DNA from: TOLSYN sp963849065
Lineage (GTDB): Bacteria > Acidobacteriota > Terriglobia > Terriglobales > Acidobacteriaceae
Direction: 5' to 3'
Assembly: GCA_963849065.1 (NCBI GenBank)
Contig: CAWKFM010000004.1
Span: forward strand, 496,001 to 560,000
DNA: 64,000 nucleotides
A program made the translations under genes and the position numbers. The notes beneath the pieces are model-generated. The model was given only the letters and a program-made list of their open reading frames with translations. It did no database searches and was not told the DNA's origin. Shown here piece after piece: positions 44,463 to 53,875 of the stretch (positions within the stretch are counted from its first letter, which is position 1; the number at the start of each line of letters is the position of its first letter).

Positions 44463-45980
44463 ATGGCAAGCGAACTTTATAACGTGATCGACGCACTGAG
44501 CCGCGAGAAGGGAATCAATCCCGACATCGTCGTTGCCGCCGTCGAAGACGCCATCGTCGTCGCCACGCGCAAGTTCTACAAGACGCAGGAGAGCCTGCGC
44601 GCCGTCCTCGACCGCGAGACGGGCGCAATCCGCGCCTACTCGGTGAAGGAGATTTTGCCCAGCGAGGACGACATCGAAGACCCGCAGATTCAGATTTCGC
44701 TGGAAGAGGCGCTGAAGATCAGCGAAGACGCCGTAGTGGGCGGCGAGCTGCTGCAGGAAAAGTCGATTGAGGGACTGGGCCGCATCGCCGCGCAGCTGGC
44801 CAAGCAGGTCATCTTCCAGAAGGTGCGGGAAGCCGAGCGCGACACCGTCTTCAATGAGTATCACAACCGCGTCAACGAGGTGGTCAACGCCACGGTCAAG
44901 CGCATCGAAGGCCCGGATTATATTTTCGACCTGGGCAAGGCCGAGGCGCGCATGCCGCGCAAAGAGCAGTCCAAGCTGGAATCGTTTGCCGTGGGCGAGC
45001 GGGTTCGGGTGGTCATCACTCGCGTCGAGAAGGCCACCAAGGGGCCCGGCGTGATCGTCTCCCGCGCCGCTCCCGAGCTGGTCTCGAACTTGTTCCAGAC
45101 CGAAGTGCCGGAGATCTACGACAACACGGTGGTGATCCGCGCCATTGCGCGCGAGGCCGGCGAGCGCACCAAGATCGCCGTGATGTCGCGCGATAAGGAC
45201 GTGGACGCCGTGGGCGCCTGCGTGGGCATGAAGGGCATGCGGGTACAGTCCATCATTCGCGAACTGCGCGGGGAAAAGATCGACATTATCGAATATCACG
45301 AGGACGCGGTAGGCTTTGCGGAAAAAGCTCTGCAGCCCGCCAAGGTTTCGCGCGTCTCCATTGTGGACAGCCATGATAAGCACCTGGAGGTGATCGTCGA
45401 TGACACCCAGCTCTCGCTGGCCATCGGCAAGAAGGGGCAGAACGTTCGCCTGGCCGCCAAGCTGCTGGGCTGGAAGATCGACATCAAGAGCGAAGAAGAG
45501 AAGCGCCAGGAGGTCGAGGAGCAGATGAACTCGCTGGTGGGCAACTCGGCAACTTCGCTGGAGAATATCGCTGCCGAGGTGGGTGACGTGGTGCTGGAGA
45601 AGCTGAGCGCGGCGGGCATCACCACCGTGGAATCGCTGGCCGACATGACGCCCGAAGAGTTGGAAGCCATCCCCGGCATTGACGCGGAGACGGTGGAAAA
45701 GATCTCCGTGGCGGTGAACAATTACTTCTCCATCCTGGACGCGGCTGCGGCCTCCGCCGAGCCGGTCGAGGCCGAGTATCCTTCCGACCCGCTGCTGGCC
45801 GCCGAGCCGGAGCTTGGGCCGGAGGCTGCGGTGGAGGAATCCGCCGAGCCCGCCTCCGAGGAATCCTCGGAAGCTGCTGCCGATGCAGGTGCTCCGGCTG
45901 AGAGTGCCGCAGGGGCGGACCAGGAGCAGAATCAAGAAGACCATCCGGGCGAGGCTGACGCGGACCCGGCGAACAAGTAA
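44463..45980 (+). CDS. nusA: Transcription termination/antitermination factor NusA
   Basis: 505 residues. N-terminal RNAP-binding domain (ELYNVIDALSREKGINPDIVVAAVEDAI), S1 domain (~135-200, VNATVKRIEGPDYIFDLGKAEARMP), two KH domains (~225-345, GACVGMKGMRVQSIIRELRGEKIDII and LAIGKKGQNVRLAAKL), then a helix-hairpin-helix-like repeat (~375-430, DMTPEELEAIPGID). The C-terminal 70 residues are acidic Ala/Glu-rich and disordered. Start at ATG 44463, with AAGGTGG upstream. No ylxR homologue is seen in the 231-base gap before infB (45981-46211), which holds no gene I can support. Confidence 0.96.
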   Translation: MASELYNVIDALSREKGINPDIVVAAVEDAIVVATRKFYKTQESLRAVLDRETGAIRAYSVKEILPSEDDIEDPQIQISLEEALKISEDAVVGGELLQEKSIEGLGRIAAQLAKQVIFQKVREAERDTVFNEYHNRVNEVVNATVKRIEGPDYIFDLGKAEARMPRKEQSKLESFAVGERVRVVITRVEKATKGPGVIVSRAAPELVSNLFQTEVPEIYDNTVVIRAIAREAGERTKIAVMSRDKDVDAVGACVGMKGMRVQSIIRELRGEKIDIIEYHEDAVGFAEKALQPAKVSRVSIVDSHDKHLEVIVDDTQLSLAIGKKGQNVRLAAKLLGWKIDIKSEEEKRQEVEEQMNSLVGNSATSLENIAAEVGDVVLEKLSAAGITTVESLADMTPEELEAIPGIDAETVEKISVAVNNYFSILDAAAASAEPVEAEYPSDPLLAAEPELGPEAAVEESAEPASEESSEAAADAGAPAESAAGADQEQNQEDHPGEADADPANK

Positions 45981-46211
45981 CCCGCGGCGGCGCGGCCCTC
46001 CGGGCGTGCCTTTACCGCTTTCGCTTCCGGTCTGTGCGGATCGCAGAGGGAAGCTAGTTTCTGGGCCGCCTCGGCGTACGCCCAGGCAAACGCAGCACGG
46101 ACGTCTTCTGCAGCGAAGACCTCTCCGGTAAATAGCAGCACAGCGCTTCGGCGCAGCCGAACCGTCCCGGGCAGGTGAAGACGGTTCCGGCACCAAGGAA
46201 AGCAACGGCGG

Positions 46212-49200
46212 ATGAAGATTCGAATTAACGATTTGGCTCGCGAGCTGGAAGTGAAAAGCAAACAGATTCTCGACGTGCTTATCAAGGTCGGCGTCACGGA
46301 GAAAAAGACCCACTCCAGCTCCGTGGAAGAAGACGAGGCCGAGAAGGTCCGCAAGTATTTCCGTGAGACCGGTGGCGCGGTCAACCGCTACCGCGGCGGC
46401 GGCAGTGGCGGCGGCGACGAGTTCCGCCCCAAAATCGATCTGTCCAAGATATCCAAGCCGGGCGATGCGATGAAGGCCATTCTGGCGCGCAAGGAACAGC
46501 CCGAGGAGACGGCCGCCCATGTGTCTCCGCCTCCGGCTCCTCCCAAGGCGATTGTCAATAAGCCGGCTGCGCCGCGGCCTGCAGCCGCCGCTCCGCCGGT
46601 CGTCCCTCCGCGCATGGTCACGCCGGAGTCGGTCGCTCAGCGCCACAATTTCGAGGCGCAGCGTCCTCCGGCCGCGGTGATTCCGCCCGCGCCTCCGGTG
46701 GCCGCCGCTCCGCCTGCTCCTCCGATGCCTGAGCCTGCGATCGAGCATCCGCCGACGCAAGTTCCCGCAGCGGTTTCTCCGTCGGCATCGGAAACAGTCA
46801 AGGCCCCAATGAGTGCCACTGCAGTAGTCGAAGCTCCCCCTGCCGACGCAGGATCCCCGGTTGTCGAAAAACCGGTGGCTTCCGCAGCCGCGCCCGCAGA
46901 CTCTGCCTCGGCTACGACAGCCGCCCCCAAGTCACCGGCGGCTCGGCCTCCTTTGCCCAGCCAGCCTCCGCCGCGCCGCATGATTGTGCCGCAGACGGGA
47001 CCGCGTCCGGTGTACACGGCTCCGCCGCCACCGCCGCCGCGCGCGCCCCAGCCGCCGTCTTCGGTGCCGATGGGAAATCGCCCCGGTCCGGTACGTGGGC
47101 AACCGATCTTCCAGCGTCCCCGTCCCGGTCAATCGGCGGGGCCCGGCGGTGCGCCCGGCGCGTCCGGAGCTCCCATGGCTCCCGGTGCGCGTCCCCCGTT
47201 CCGTCCCGGCGAACGCCGTCCAATGCATCCTACCCGCAGTGCACCTACGCCCGGCGGCCGTCCTCCCATGGCTGGCGGACGTCCCGGCATGGGCACGCGT
47301 CCCGGTGGCCCGCCCCGTCCCGGCGGCCTGTTAGGCGCTGCCGCGGGAGCTCCGCCTCCGGGCGCCGCTCCGCGTCCTGGTGCACGCACCGGTGCCCCTG
47401 CCCGCCGTCCCGGCCAGCGTTATACGGGTCCGCGCGGCAAGCAGGAAGGACCGATGAAGGGTTTCACGCCGCCGCCGCGGCTTTCGCTCAGCAATGAGCC
47501 GATGCCGATCACGCGGGCGATCACCATCTCGGAAGGCGTCAGCGTAAAGGATTTGGCGGAAAAGCTCGAAATCCGTGCCAAGGACCTGATCGCTCGTCTG
47601 CTGGCCCGTGGCGTCTTTGCCACCATCAACCAGACGCTCAGCGAAGACCTGGCGCGCGACATGGCCCGCCACTTCGGAGCCGAGAGCTCGGTTATCAGCT
47701 TTGAAGACCAGATTCAGCAGGACTATGACGCGCAGGCCATCGAGCAGGAGAACGAAGCGGTCTTCAACACCGTCACCCGTCCTCCGGTGGTCACCATCAT
47801 GGGCCACGTCGATCACGGCAAGACCAGCTTGCTGGACGCCATCCGCACCACCAACGTAGCGGGCGGCGAAGCCGGCGGCATTACGCAGCACATCGGCGCC
47901 TACAAGGTGAAGATCACCGACACCAACTCGCCGGCCTTTGGCCGCGAGATCGTCTTCCTCGACACCCCGGGCCACGAAGCCTTTACCCGCATGCGCGCCC
48001 GCGGCGCCAAGGTCACCGACATCGTGGTGCTGGTGGTTGCCGCCGACGACGGAGTGATGCCGCAGACCCTCGAGGCCATCGACCACGCCAAGGCCGCCAA
48101 AGTTCCGCTCATTGTCGCCGTTAACAAGATCGACAAGCCGGAGGCGCAGCCTGACCGCGTCAAGAAGCAACTGGCCGACCGTGGACTGCTGCCCGAGGAC
48201 TGGGGCGGCGACACCATCTTCGTCGATGTTTCGGCGAAAAAGCACACCAACCTGAACCAGATCATGGAGATGATCTGCCTGGTGGCGGATATGAAGGAGC
48301 TCAAGGCTACGCCTGAGCGCCTCGCCTCCGGCACCGTGCTGGAAGCCAAGCTGGACCGCGGACGCGGCCCAGTGGCGACCGTGCTGATCGACAACGGAAC
48401 GCTGCACGCCGGCGAAAACTTTGTGGTCGGCAACATCTTCGGCAAGGTCCGCGCCATGTTCGACGATCGTGGCCGCGCGCTGGATGAGGCCGGTCCCTCG
48501 ACCCCGGTGGAGATTCTGGGACTCGAAGGCCTGCCGCAGGCCGGCGACCAATTTGTGGTGGTGGCCGAGCGCGAAAAGGCCCGCGAGATCGCCGATTACC
48601 GCGAGGCCAAAACCCGCGAGGCAGCGCTCGCCAAGAGCGCGCGTGTCTCGCTGGAAGGCCTGGCCGCGCAGATCAAGAACGAAGGCACCAAGCAGCTGGA
48701 CATCATCCTCAAGGGCGACGTGCAGGGCTCGGTGGAGGTCATCAACGATCTGCTCAACAAGCTCTCCAACGAGCAGGTGCGCATCAAGGTGCTGCGTTAC
48801 TCGGTGGGCGCCATCACCGAGAGCGACGTGCTGCTGGCCGCCGCCTCCAACGCCATCATCATCGGCTTCAACGTGCGTCCCGAACGTAAGGCGCAGGAGA
48901 TGGCCGAGCAGGAGAAGGTCGATATCCGTCTCCACTCGATCATCTACGAGCTGCAGGACGAGATGAAGCGCGCCATGACCGGGCTGCTGGAGCCGACCAT
49001 CAAGGAGTCCTACATGGGACGCGCCGAGGTGCGCGACACCTTCCGCATCCCCAAGGTCGGCACCATTGCCGGCTGCCAGGTTCTGGATGGTCTCATCAAG
49101 CGCGACTCCGAGGTACGCCTGCTGCGTGACAACCTAGTGGTCTTCACCGGTAAGATTACATCGCTCAAGCGCTTTAAGGATGACGCCAGCGAGGTCCGGA

Positions 49201-49304
49201 CCGGCATGGAGTGCGGTATCGGCATCCACAACTACAACGATGTGAAGACAGGCGACATCATCGAAGCCTTCCTCACTGAAAAGGTAGCCACCCAGCTGAT
49301 GTAG
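46212..49304 (+). CDS. infB: Translation initiation factor IF-2
   Basis: 1030 residues. N-terminal IF2_N helix-turn (KIRINDLARELEVKSKQILDVL), a Pro/Ala/Gly-rich disordered linker of about 350 residues (~80-430), a second IF2_N-type segment (KDLAEKLEIRAKDLIARLLARG), then the G domain. G1 is GHVDHGKTS (531-538), G3 DTPGHEAF, G4 NKID. Domains II-IV follow to the fMet-tRNA-binding C-terminal barrel (SEVRLLRDNLVVFTGKITSLKRFKDD). The linker is unusually long and proline-rich. Third gene of the operon. Confidence 0.97.
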   Translation: MKIRINDLARELEVKSKQILDVLIKVGVTEKKTHSSSVEEDEAEKVRKYFRETGGAVNRYRGGGSGGGDEFRPKIDLSKISKPGDAMKAILARKEQPEETAAHVSPPPAPPKAIVNKPAAPRPAAAAPPVVPPRMVTPESVAQRHNFEAQRPPAAVIPPAPPVAAAPPAPPMPEPAIEHPPTQVPAAVSPSASETVKAPMSATAVVEAPPADAGSPVVEKPVASAAAPADSASATTAAPKSPAARPPLPSQPPPRRMIVPQTGPRPVYTAPPPPPPRAPQPPSSVPMGNRPGPVRGQPIFQRPRPGQSAGPGGAPGASGAPMAPGARPPFRPGERRPMHPTRSAPTPGGRPPMAGGRPGMGTRPGGPPRPGGLLGAAAGAPPPGAAPRPGARTGAPARRPGQRYTGPRGKQEGPMKGFTPPPRLSLSNEPMPITRAITISEGVSVKDLAEKLEIRAKDLIARLLARGVFATINQTLSEDLARDMARHFGAESSVISFEDQIQQDYDAQAIEQENEAVFNTVTRPPVVTIMGHVDHGKTSLLDAIRTTNVAGGEAGGITQHIGAYKVKITDTNSPAFGREIVFLDTPGHEAFTRMRARGAKVTDIVVLVVAADDGVMPQTLEAIDHAKAAKVPLIVAVNKIDKPEAQPDRVKKQLADRGLLPEDWGGDTIFVDVSAKKHTNLNQIMEMICLVADMKELKATPERLASGTVLEAKLDRGRGPVATVLIDNGTLHAGENFVVGNIFGKVRAMFDDRGRALDEAGPSTPVEILGLEGLPQAGDQFVVVAEREKAREIADYREAKTREAALAKSARVSLEGLAAQIKNEGTKQLDIILKGDVQGSVEVINDLLNKLSNEQVRIKVLRYSVGAITESDVLLAAASNAIIIGFNVRPERKAQEMAEQEKVDIRLHSIIYELQDEMKRAMTGLLEPTIKESYMGRAEVRDTFRIPKVGTIAGCQVLDGLIKRDSEVRLLRDNLVVFTGKITSLKRFKDDASEVRTGMECGIGIHNYNDVKTGDIIEAFLTEKVATQLM

Positions 49305-49315
49305 CCGATTGGAGT

Positions 49316-49350
49316 GGGAGCGCCGCCGGGCCAGCCGCGGCGCTCCCATT
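49316..49350 (+). terminator. Terminator-like hairpin after infB
   Basis: GGGAGCGCCGC (49316-49326) and its exact complement (49337-49347), loop of 10, then ATTTCC. It ends the rimP-nusA-infB unit. Confidence 0.7.
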
Positions 49351-49502
49351 TCCGCTCCCACAGCGGTTCGATCCCATCCTCTTCCAAACCAGATTGCCTG
49401 GGCATCCCCGGGCGTTTTCCCCGTATCCAAGTTCGCTGATTGCAGAGTTCCTGCCCAGAGCGGTACACTCCGGGCGCAGTTCGGAACCTTGGAGCCAGAG
49501 CG

Positions 49503-50195
49503 ATGAAGAAAGTATTGGTTGCAGCGCTGCTGTTTTTCCTTTCTGCCGTGGCTGTTGCGCAGCAGGATTATGTCGGCCGGTATGACGCCTACGGCGGCTT
49601 CAGCTACCTGAGTGCCCCGGACATCAGACTGGGACAGTGGGGATTCAACACGCAGGAAGGCGTGAACGTGAAACGCTGGCTGGCGTTTGGCTTCGACTAC
49701 AGCATTCAGACCGGGTCGACCACGCTGCGCCCCGGCGAGCTGAACGACGCGACCCTGGCCAAGCTGGCGCCGCTGGTCTCTGGACTGCCTGCCGGGTACA
49801 ACCTCTTCGTTCCGTTCGACGCCACCACCCAGACCTTTGCCGCCGGGCCGCAGTTGGAGTATCGGCATTTCAAGCGGTTCACGCTCTTCGTGCACCCCTC
49901 GATTGGCGCCATTCACGAAAGCATCGACCTGAAGGCGCATGACACGATCACGGCGGAGCTGCTGGCCGCTCTTCCCGAACTCGGGGTCGCCGCGGGGCCC
50001 AAACTGCACGACACGACGTATTTCTACGGCGTCGGCGGCGGAGCCGATTTCAACGCAACCAAGCATCTGCACTTCCGCTGCGACCTGGAGTACGTGCACA
50101 CGTTCCTGTTCAGTGACCTGCTGGCTCAGCCGCGCAACGCCATCCGGGTCTCGGTGGGACCGACGTTCAACTTCGGCGGCAACGTGGCCCAATAG
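49503..50195 (+). CDS. Outer-membrane beta-barrel protein
   Basis: 230 residues. Signal peptide MKKVLVAALLFFLSAVAVAQQ, cleavage near AVA-Q. The mature part alternates aromatic and polar strands (RYDAYGGFSYLSAPDIRLG, WLAFGFDYSIQTGS, FAAGPQLEYRHF, RFTLFVHPSIGAIHE) and ends VSVGPTFNFGGNVAQ. This is the pattern of small OmpA-like/OmpW-like eight-strand barrels without a peptidoglycan-binding domain. Start ATG 49503 follows GGAG. TACACT at 49463-49468 is a plausible -10. Confidence 0.82.
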   Translation: MKKVLVAALLFFLSAVAVAQQDYVGRYDAYGGFSYLSAPDIRLGQWGFNTQEGVNVKRWLAFGFDYSIQTGSTTLRPGELNDATLAKLAPLVSGLPAGYNLFVPFDATTQTFAAGPQLEYRHFKRFTLFVHPSIGAIHESIDLKAHDTITAELLAALPELGVAAGPKLHDTTYFYGVGGGADFNATKHLHFRCDLEYVHTFLFSDLLAQPRNAIRVSVGPTFNFGGNVAQ

Positions 50196-50234
50196 CCGCC
50201 GGAGCCTAACCGGTACGGTGCGCCGGCTGCGCTC

Positions 50235-50528
50235 ATGCCCATCGCCTACCTCAATCTCGAACTGCGCATCGAAGCCGCACACTCCCTCAAGGATCGTCGG
50301 CAGGTGCTGCGCAGCCTGAAGGACCGGTTGCGCAACAGCTTCAACGTCTCGGTGGCCGAGCTCGACCCCAGCGAGCTATGGCAGTCGGCAACCCTGGGCG
50401 TGGTCGCCATCTCCTCCTCGCGCCATTACCTGGAGGGACTGGTGAAGCAGGTGGAATCGGCCGCCACCCGGATTGCCAACCAGCACGGGGCCGAGATCAC
50501 CGACAGTTTTGTGGATTTCCTCGATTAG
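50235..50528 (+). CDS. DUF503 (YlxP-like) protein
   Basis: 97 residues. IAYLNLELRIEAAHSLKDRRQVLRSLKDRLRNSFNVSVAELD is the full DUF503 signature, and LGVVAISSSRHYLEGLVKQVE follows. Genes of this family lie next to infB and rbfA in many bacteria and are thought to aid ribosome maturation. No rbfA gene is found between it and infB. Start ATG 50235 has no Shine-Dalgarno. Confidence 0.88.
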   Translation: MPIAYLNLELRIEAAHSLKDRRQVLRSLKDRLRNSFNVSVAELDPSELWQSATLGVVAISSSRHYLEGLVKQVESAATRIANQHGAEITDSFVDFLD

Positions 50529-50679
50529 TTGATCCGCGGCCGGTTGATTTGGCCCTATACCGCGCTTTTTCTCCCGCGCCGGGCGACGCTCCCGCGCAAT
50601 CTGCATCGAATGGTTCAGATGATGGCGGTATCCAGGGCGTCCAGTAATGCAGCTTCTGCGCCGGGCCCTGCTTCTTTTG

Positions 50680-50708
50680 TTGACTCCCGGCGAGGAACAC
50701 GGTACGCT
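50680..50708 (+). promoter_or_regulatory. Promoter of the phoH-ybeY-corC unit
   Basis: In the 328-base gap 50529-50856: -35 TTGACT (50680-50685), 17-bp spacer, -10 TACGCT (50703-50708). It predicts a leader of about 140 bases before phoH. Nothing else was recognised in the gap. Confidence 0.5.
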
Positions 50709-50856
50709 CCTGCGCAATGGCATTTGCTTCCATCCAGAAGCACTCTTTCCGGCCGTCTCGGCCCTTACTGGCCTTTGCCCCCCAGCCTCCAATGTTCTCA
50801 AACATTCAGCGGTGTTCATTGGCGCACGCCGCGCCCGAGGTGAATCTATTTTCGCG

Positions 50857-51909
50857 ATGAAGAAAAACATCGAGCTACGTCCGAATCTCGAAACCCTGTT
50901 TGGCACGCGCGACGAAAACCTTCATCTGCTTGAGGATGGACTGAATGTCATCATCGATCTCAAGCCCAATTCGGTTCAAATTGACGGCTCGGCTGACGAT
51001 GTGGCCCGGGTGCAGCAGGTCTTCGACGATTTCGATTACCTGCGCTCGCACGGCCAGCAGGTCTTCAACGGCGAGCTGACCTCCATGCTGCGGGTGCTGG
51101 TCGCCGATCCGTCGGTTACCTTGCGCCAGCTGGCCGACGCCGGCAAGCAGCGCTCGGTGGGCAACAAGCGCCAGGTGCAACCCAAGAGCATCAATCAGCG
51201 CCAATACCTGGAAGCCATCGAGCAGAGCGACATGGTCTTCGGCATCGGTCCGGCCGGAACCGGAAAAACCTACCTGGCGGTCGCCATGGCCATCTCCGCG
51301 CTGGTCTCCAAAAAGGTCGCGCGCATTATCCTTGCCCGCCCCGCGGTGGAAGCCGGTGAACGCCTTGGCTTCCTGCCCGGCACCTTGCAGGAGAAGGTCG
51401 ATCCCTACCTGCGTCCGCTCTACGATGCGCTTTACGATCTGCTGGAGCCGGAGAAGGTGGACCGCTTCCTGGAGAAGAACGTAATTGAAATCGCCCCTAT
51501 CGCTTTTATGCGCGGGCGCACCCTCAACGATTCCTTCGTCATTCTGGACGAAGCGCAGAACACCACCAGCGAGCAGATGAAGATGTTCGTCACCCGCCTC
51601 GGTTTCAACTCCAAGGCGGTCATCACCGGCGACATCACCCAGATCGATCTTCCCAATCCCAGCCGCAGCGGTCTCATCGAAGCGATGAACGTGCTGCAGG
51701 GAGTGGAGGGCATCCGCTTCCAGATGTTCAGCGAAAGCGACGTGGTGCGCCATCATCTGGTACAGCGCATCGTTCGCGCCTACGAGGACTTCCGCTCGCG
51801 CGACGACCGCCAGCTGAACCTGCAACTGGAGGGGGAGCAGGCGCGTCCCCCCGCCCCGTTGGAGACGATGGAAGAGAAGGCCAAGCAGAGCGCCGCCGTC
51901 CGGCAGTAG
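50857..51909 (+). CDS. phoH: PhoH-family ATPase (PhoH-like protein)
   Basis: 350 residues. N-terminal RNA-binding-like half (residues ~25-90), Walker A GPAGTGKT (131-138), Walker B FVILDEAQNTT, and the family motif LARPAVEAGERLGFLPG. PhoH-like ATPases accompany ybeY in conserved clusters and are linked to rRNA/RNA metabolism. Start ATG 50857. The frame is open upstream to 50647, but homology begins at MKKNIELRPNLETLFG. A hairpin terminator-like sequence follows at 51926. Confidence 0.92.
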   Translation: MKKNIELRPNLETLFGTRDENLHLLEDGLNVIIDLKPNSVQIDGSADDVARVQQVFDDFDYLRSHGQQVFNGELTSMLRVLVADPSVTLRQLADAGKQRSVGNKRQVQPKSINQRQYLEAIEQSDMVFGIGPAGTGKTYLAVAMAISALVSKKVARIILARPAVEAGERLGFLPGTLQEKVDPYLRPLYDALYDLLEPEKVDRFLEKNVIEIAPIAFMRGRTLNDSFVILDEAQNTTSEQMKMFVTRLGFNSKAVITGDITQIDLPNPSRSGLIEAMNVLQGVEGIRFQMFSESDVVRHHLVQRIVRAYEDFRSRDDRQLNLQLEGEQARPPAPLETMEEKAKQSAAVRQ

Positions 51910-51925
51910 CAGTCCGGTACAATGG

Positions 51926-51958
51926 AAGGGAGAGCGCTGTGCTCTCCCTTTTCCTTTG
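51926..51958 (+). terminator. Hairpin after phoH
   Basis: AAGGGAGAGC (51926-51935) pairs with GCTCTCCCTT (51941-51950), then TTCCTTTG. It may attenuate transcription into ybeY. Confidence 0.55.
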
Positions 51959-51987
51959 ATTGCCGGGATTACCCGGAATTGAGACCT

Positions 51988-52509
51988 GTGATTTTAGAAC
52001 GGCGAAAAACCAAAGAGCTCAGCCACCTCGCCCTGGCTCGATTTGCCAACAAGGCGCAACGTGCCACCGGCCTTGGCGGCGAGGTCAACATCCTGCTCAC
52101 CGGCGACGCCGAGATGCAGCGCCTCAACCTGCAGTTCCGCCGCAAAGACAAACCCACCGATGTGCTCTCGTTTCCCCATGCGCCTGCGGCCGGCAGCGCA
52201 GCGTTACCCGACTCACCTGGCGGCGGGGACATCGCTATCTCCCTTGCCGCGGCGCGCGTTCAGGCCGCCGCTCTGGGCCACGATCTGCTCACCGAAGTGA
52301 AGGTGCTGATCCTGCATGGAATGCTGCACCTGGCCGGGCACGACCACGAGCGCGATCATGGCGAGATGCTCCGTCAGGAGCAGAAGCTGCGCGCCGAACT
52401 CGGTCTCAACTCCGGCCTCATCGAGCGGACCCTGGAAGCGCGCGGCGCAACCGGCAAATCGATTCGCCAGCCAGGCGGCAGCCTATCTGCCCGCGGGCGG
52501 AGGCCGTAA
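51988..52509 (+). CDS. ybeY: Endoribonuclease YbeY (rRNA maturation factor)
   Basis: 173 residues. The zinc motif is HGMLHLAGHDHERDHGEM (H-x3-H-x5-H), and NILLTGDAEMQRLNLQFRRKDKPTDVLSFP is the other conserved part. YbeY matures the 3' end of 16S rRNA. ATG 51922 lies before the phoH hairpin and would force translation through it; GTG 51988 fits the family N terminus (VILERRK) better. Its TAA overlaps the ATG of corC (TAATG at 52507). Confidence 0.9.
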   Translation: MILERRKTKELSHLALARFANKAQRATGLGGEVNILLTGDAEMQRLNLQFRRKDKPTDVLSFPHAPAAGSAALPDSPGGGDIAISLAAARVQAAALGHDLLTEVKVLILHGMLHLAGHDHERDHGEMLRQEQKLRAELGLNSGLIERTLEARGATGKSIRQPGGSLSARGRRP

Positions 52510-53804
52510 TGGTCCTCGCGCTGTCCTTTGTGGTGCTCATCGCGCTGCTGGTCATCAGCGCCTATGCTTCGCGTCTCTACACCGAGAGCGGAAAGTTTCT
52601 CTCCCGCGAATTCCAGGAGAACATCGAGCTGTTCGAGCACCAGATCGAGCCGCGCCTGGGCTTCAGTCACCGGCGCGCGGGGCTCTCCTTTGCCCTGCTG
52701 GAACATCTCCTTACGGCGGCCATCTGTTTCCTGCTTGCCTACTCGGTCTTTTCTCAACCCGGTTGGCGCGCCGAAGATGCCGCCCAGGCGGTGTTCCTTG
52801 CACTCGTCGTCATTCTCCTGTTCGACCGCTTTCTGCCCTACCTGTTTTTTTCGCGCACCCGCGGAGGTTGGCTGGTTCGCCTCACCTTTCTGCTGCGTCT
52901 GCTGATCTACCTCGTTTTTCCGCTCACGCTCTTCCTCGGTTTCCTGCAGTCGGTGGTTTCGCTCACCCGTCCGGAGAATCCCAGCGAGGAGCCGGAGCAT
53001 CCCTCCGAGGCCGTCGATGCGCTCATCGAAGCAGGACAGGACGAGGGCATCCTCGAAGAGAGCGACCGCGAGCTGATTCATTCCGTGGTGGAGTTTGGCG
53101 ATAAGAGCGTGCGCGATGTGATGACTCCGCGGCCTTCAATCGTCGCCGTCTCGGCCGACACCACGGTGGAGGAGTTGACCCACCTGCTCTCGCAGCACGC
53201 CTTTTCGCGCATCCCCGTCTATCGCGGCGACCTGGATCACATCGTCGGCATCGTTTCAGCCCGGGACCTGCTGCAGGTGGCCGATACGGAAGCTTCGCGC
53301 TGCCTGGCCAGCAGCCTGATGAAGACCGATGTTTATTTCGTTCCCGAAACCAAGCGCGCCAGCGAACTGCTCAACCAGATGCAGCGCGAAAACCGCCGCC
53401 TAGCCATCGTCATCGACGAATACGGCGGCGTGGCCGGCCTGGTCACGGTCGAGGACCTCATCGAGGAGATCGTCGGCGACCTGCGGGATGAAGGCGAGTC
53501 GCGCAACGAGGTGGTGCGCGAGAGCGAGCACAGCTACATCGTTCCAGGAACGCTGGAATCCGACCGCCTGGAAGAGCTGCTCGATGTCCGCCTGGCCGAG
53601 GATTGGCACGCCACCACCGTCGGTGGCCTGGTCACCGAAATCGCCGGACACATTCCGCATCCCGGCGAAGCGGTGCAGGAGGGAGAGCTGCGCTTCGAGG
53701 TCATCGAATCCACCGCCCGCCGCGTGGGAAAGGTCCGGGTACTCACGCGGCCGCCCAATCCCATTCCGCCGAATTCGCTTCCCCTGAATTCCATTCCCAA
53801 GTAA
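52509..53804 (+). CDS. CorC/HlyC-type transporter-associated CBS protein (hemolysin family)
   Basis: 431 residues. N-terminal DUF21-like membrane region (~1-160, three to four helices), two CBS domains (~205-325, VRDVMTPRPSIVAVSADTTVEELTHLL and MKTDVYFVPETKRASELLNQM), and a CorC/HlyC C-terminal domain (~340-415). It is thought to aid Mg/Co efflux or membrane integrity. The last 20 residues (RPPNPIPPNSLPLNSIPK) read into a stretch of ATTCC repeats and look like 3' extension by repeats. Start overlaps ybeY, so it is translationally coupled. Confidence 0.88.
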   Translation: MVLALSFVVLIALLVISAYASRLYTESGKFLSREFQENIELFEHQIEPRLGFSHRRAGLSFALLEHLLTAAICFLLAYSVFSQPGWRAEDAAQAVFLALVVILLFDRFLPYLFFSRTRGGWLVRLTFLLRLLIYLVFPLTLFLGFLQSVVSLTRPENPSEEPEHPSEAVDALIEAGQDEGILEESDRELIHSVVEFGDKSVRDVMTPRPSIVAVSADTTVEELTHLLSQHAFSRIPVYRGDLDHIVGIVSARDLLQVADTEASRCLASSLMKTDVYFVPETKRASELLNQMQRENRRLAIVIDEYGGVAGLVTVEDLIEEIVGDLRDEGESRNEVVRESEHSYIVPGTLESDRLEELLDVRLAEDWHATTVGGLVTEIAGHIPHPGEAVQEGELRFEVIESTARRVGKVRVLTRPPNPIPPNSLPLNSIPK

Positions 53805-53863
53805 TTCCGATTCGTAATTCCGTCCCCATTCCCATTCCTATTCCAATGTCGGGCGCAGTGGAA

Positions 53864-53869
53864 TAGCAT
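53864..53869 (+). promoter_or_regulatory. -10-like box TAGCAT, leaderless start of era
   Basis: TAGCAT, six bases (CAGAGT), then GTG 53876. Weaker -10 match than the other five cases. Confidence 0.45.
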
Positions 53870-53875
53870 CAGAGT

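Noticed and set aside
22500..45000. Apparent change in strand G/C preference compared with the flanks
   Set aside because: Seen only by eye in a few lines; the flavin monooxygenase gene at 15.2-16.7 kb does not follow the pattern. Needs a computed skew plot.
45981..46211. Possible ylxR gene between nusA and infB
   Set aside because: No frame here shows the CxxC and GRGA pattern of YlxR, and all are interrupted.
49355..49400. GGTTCGATCCC, resembling a tRNA T-loop
   Set aside because: No acceptor stem, D-arm or anticodon stem can be built around it.
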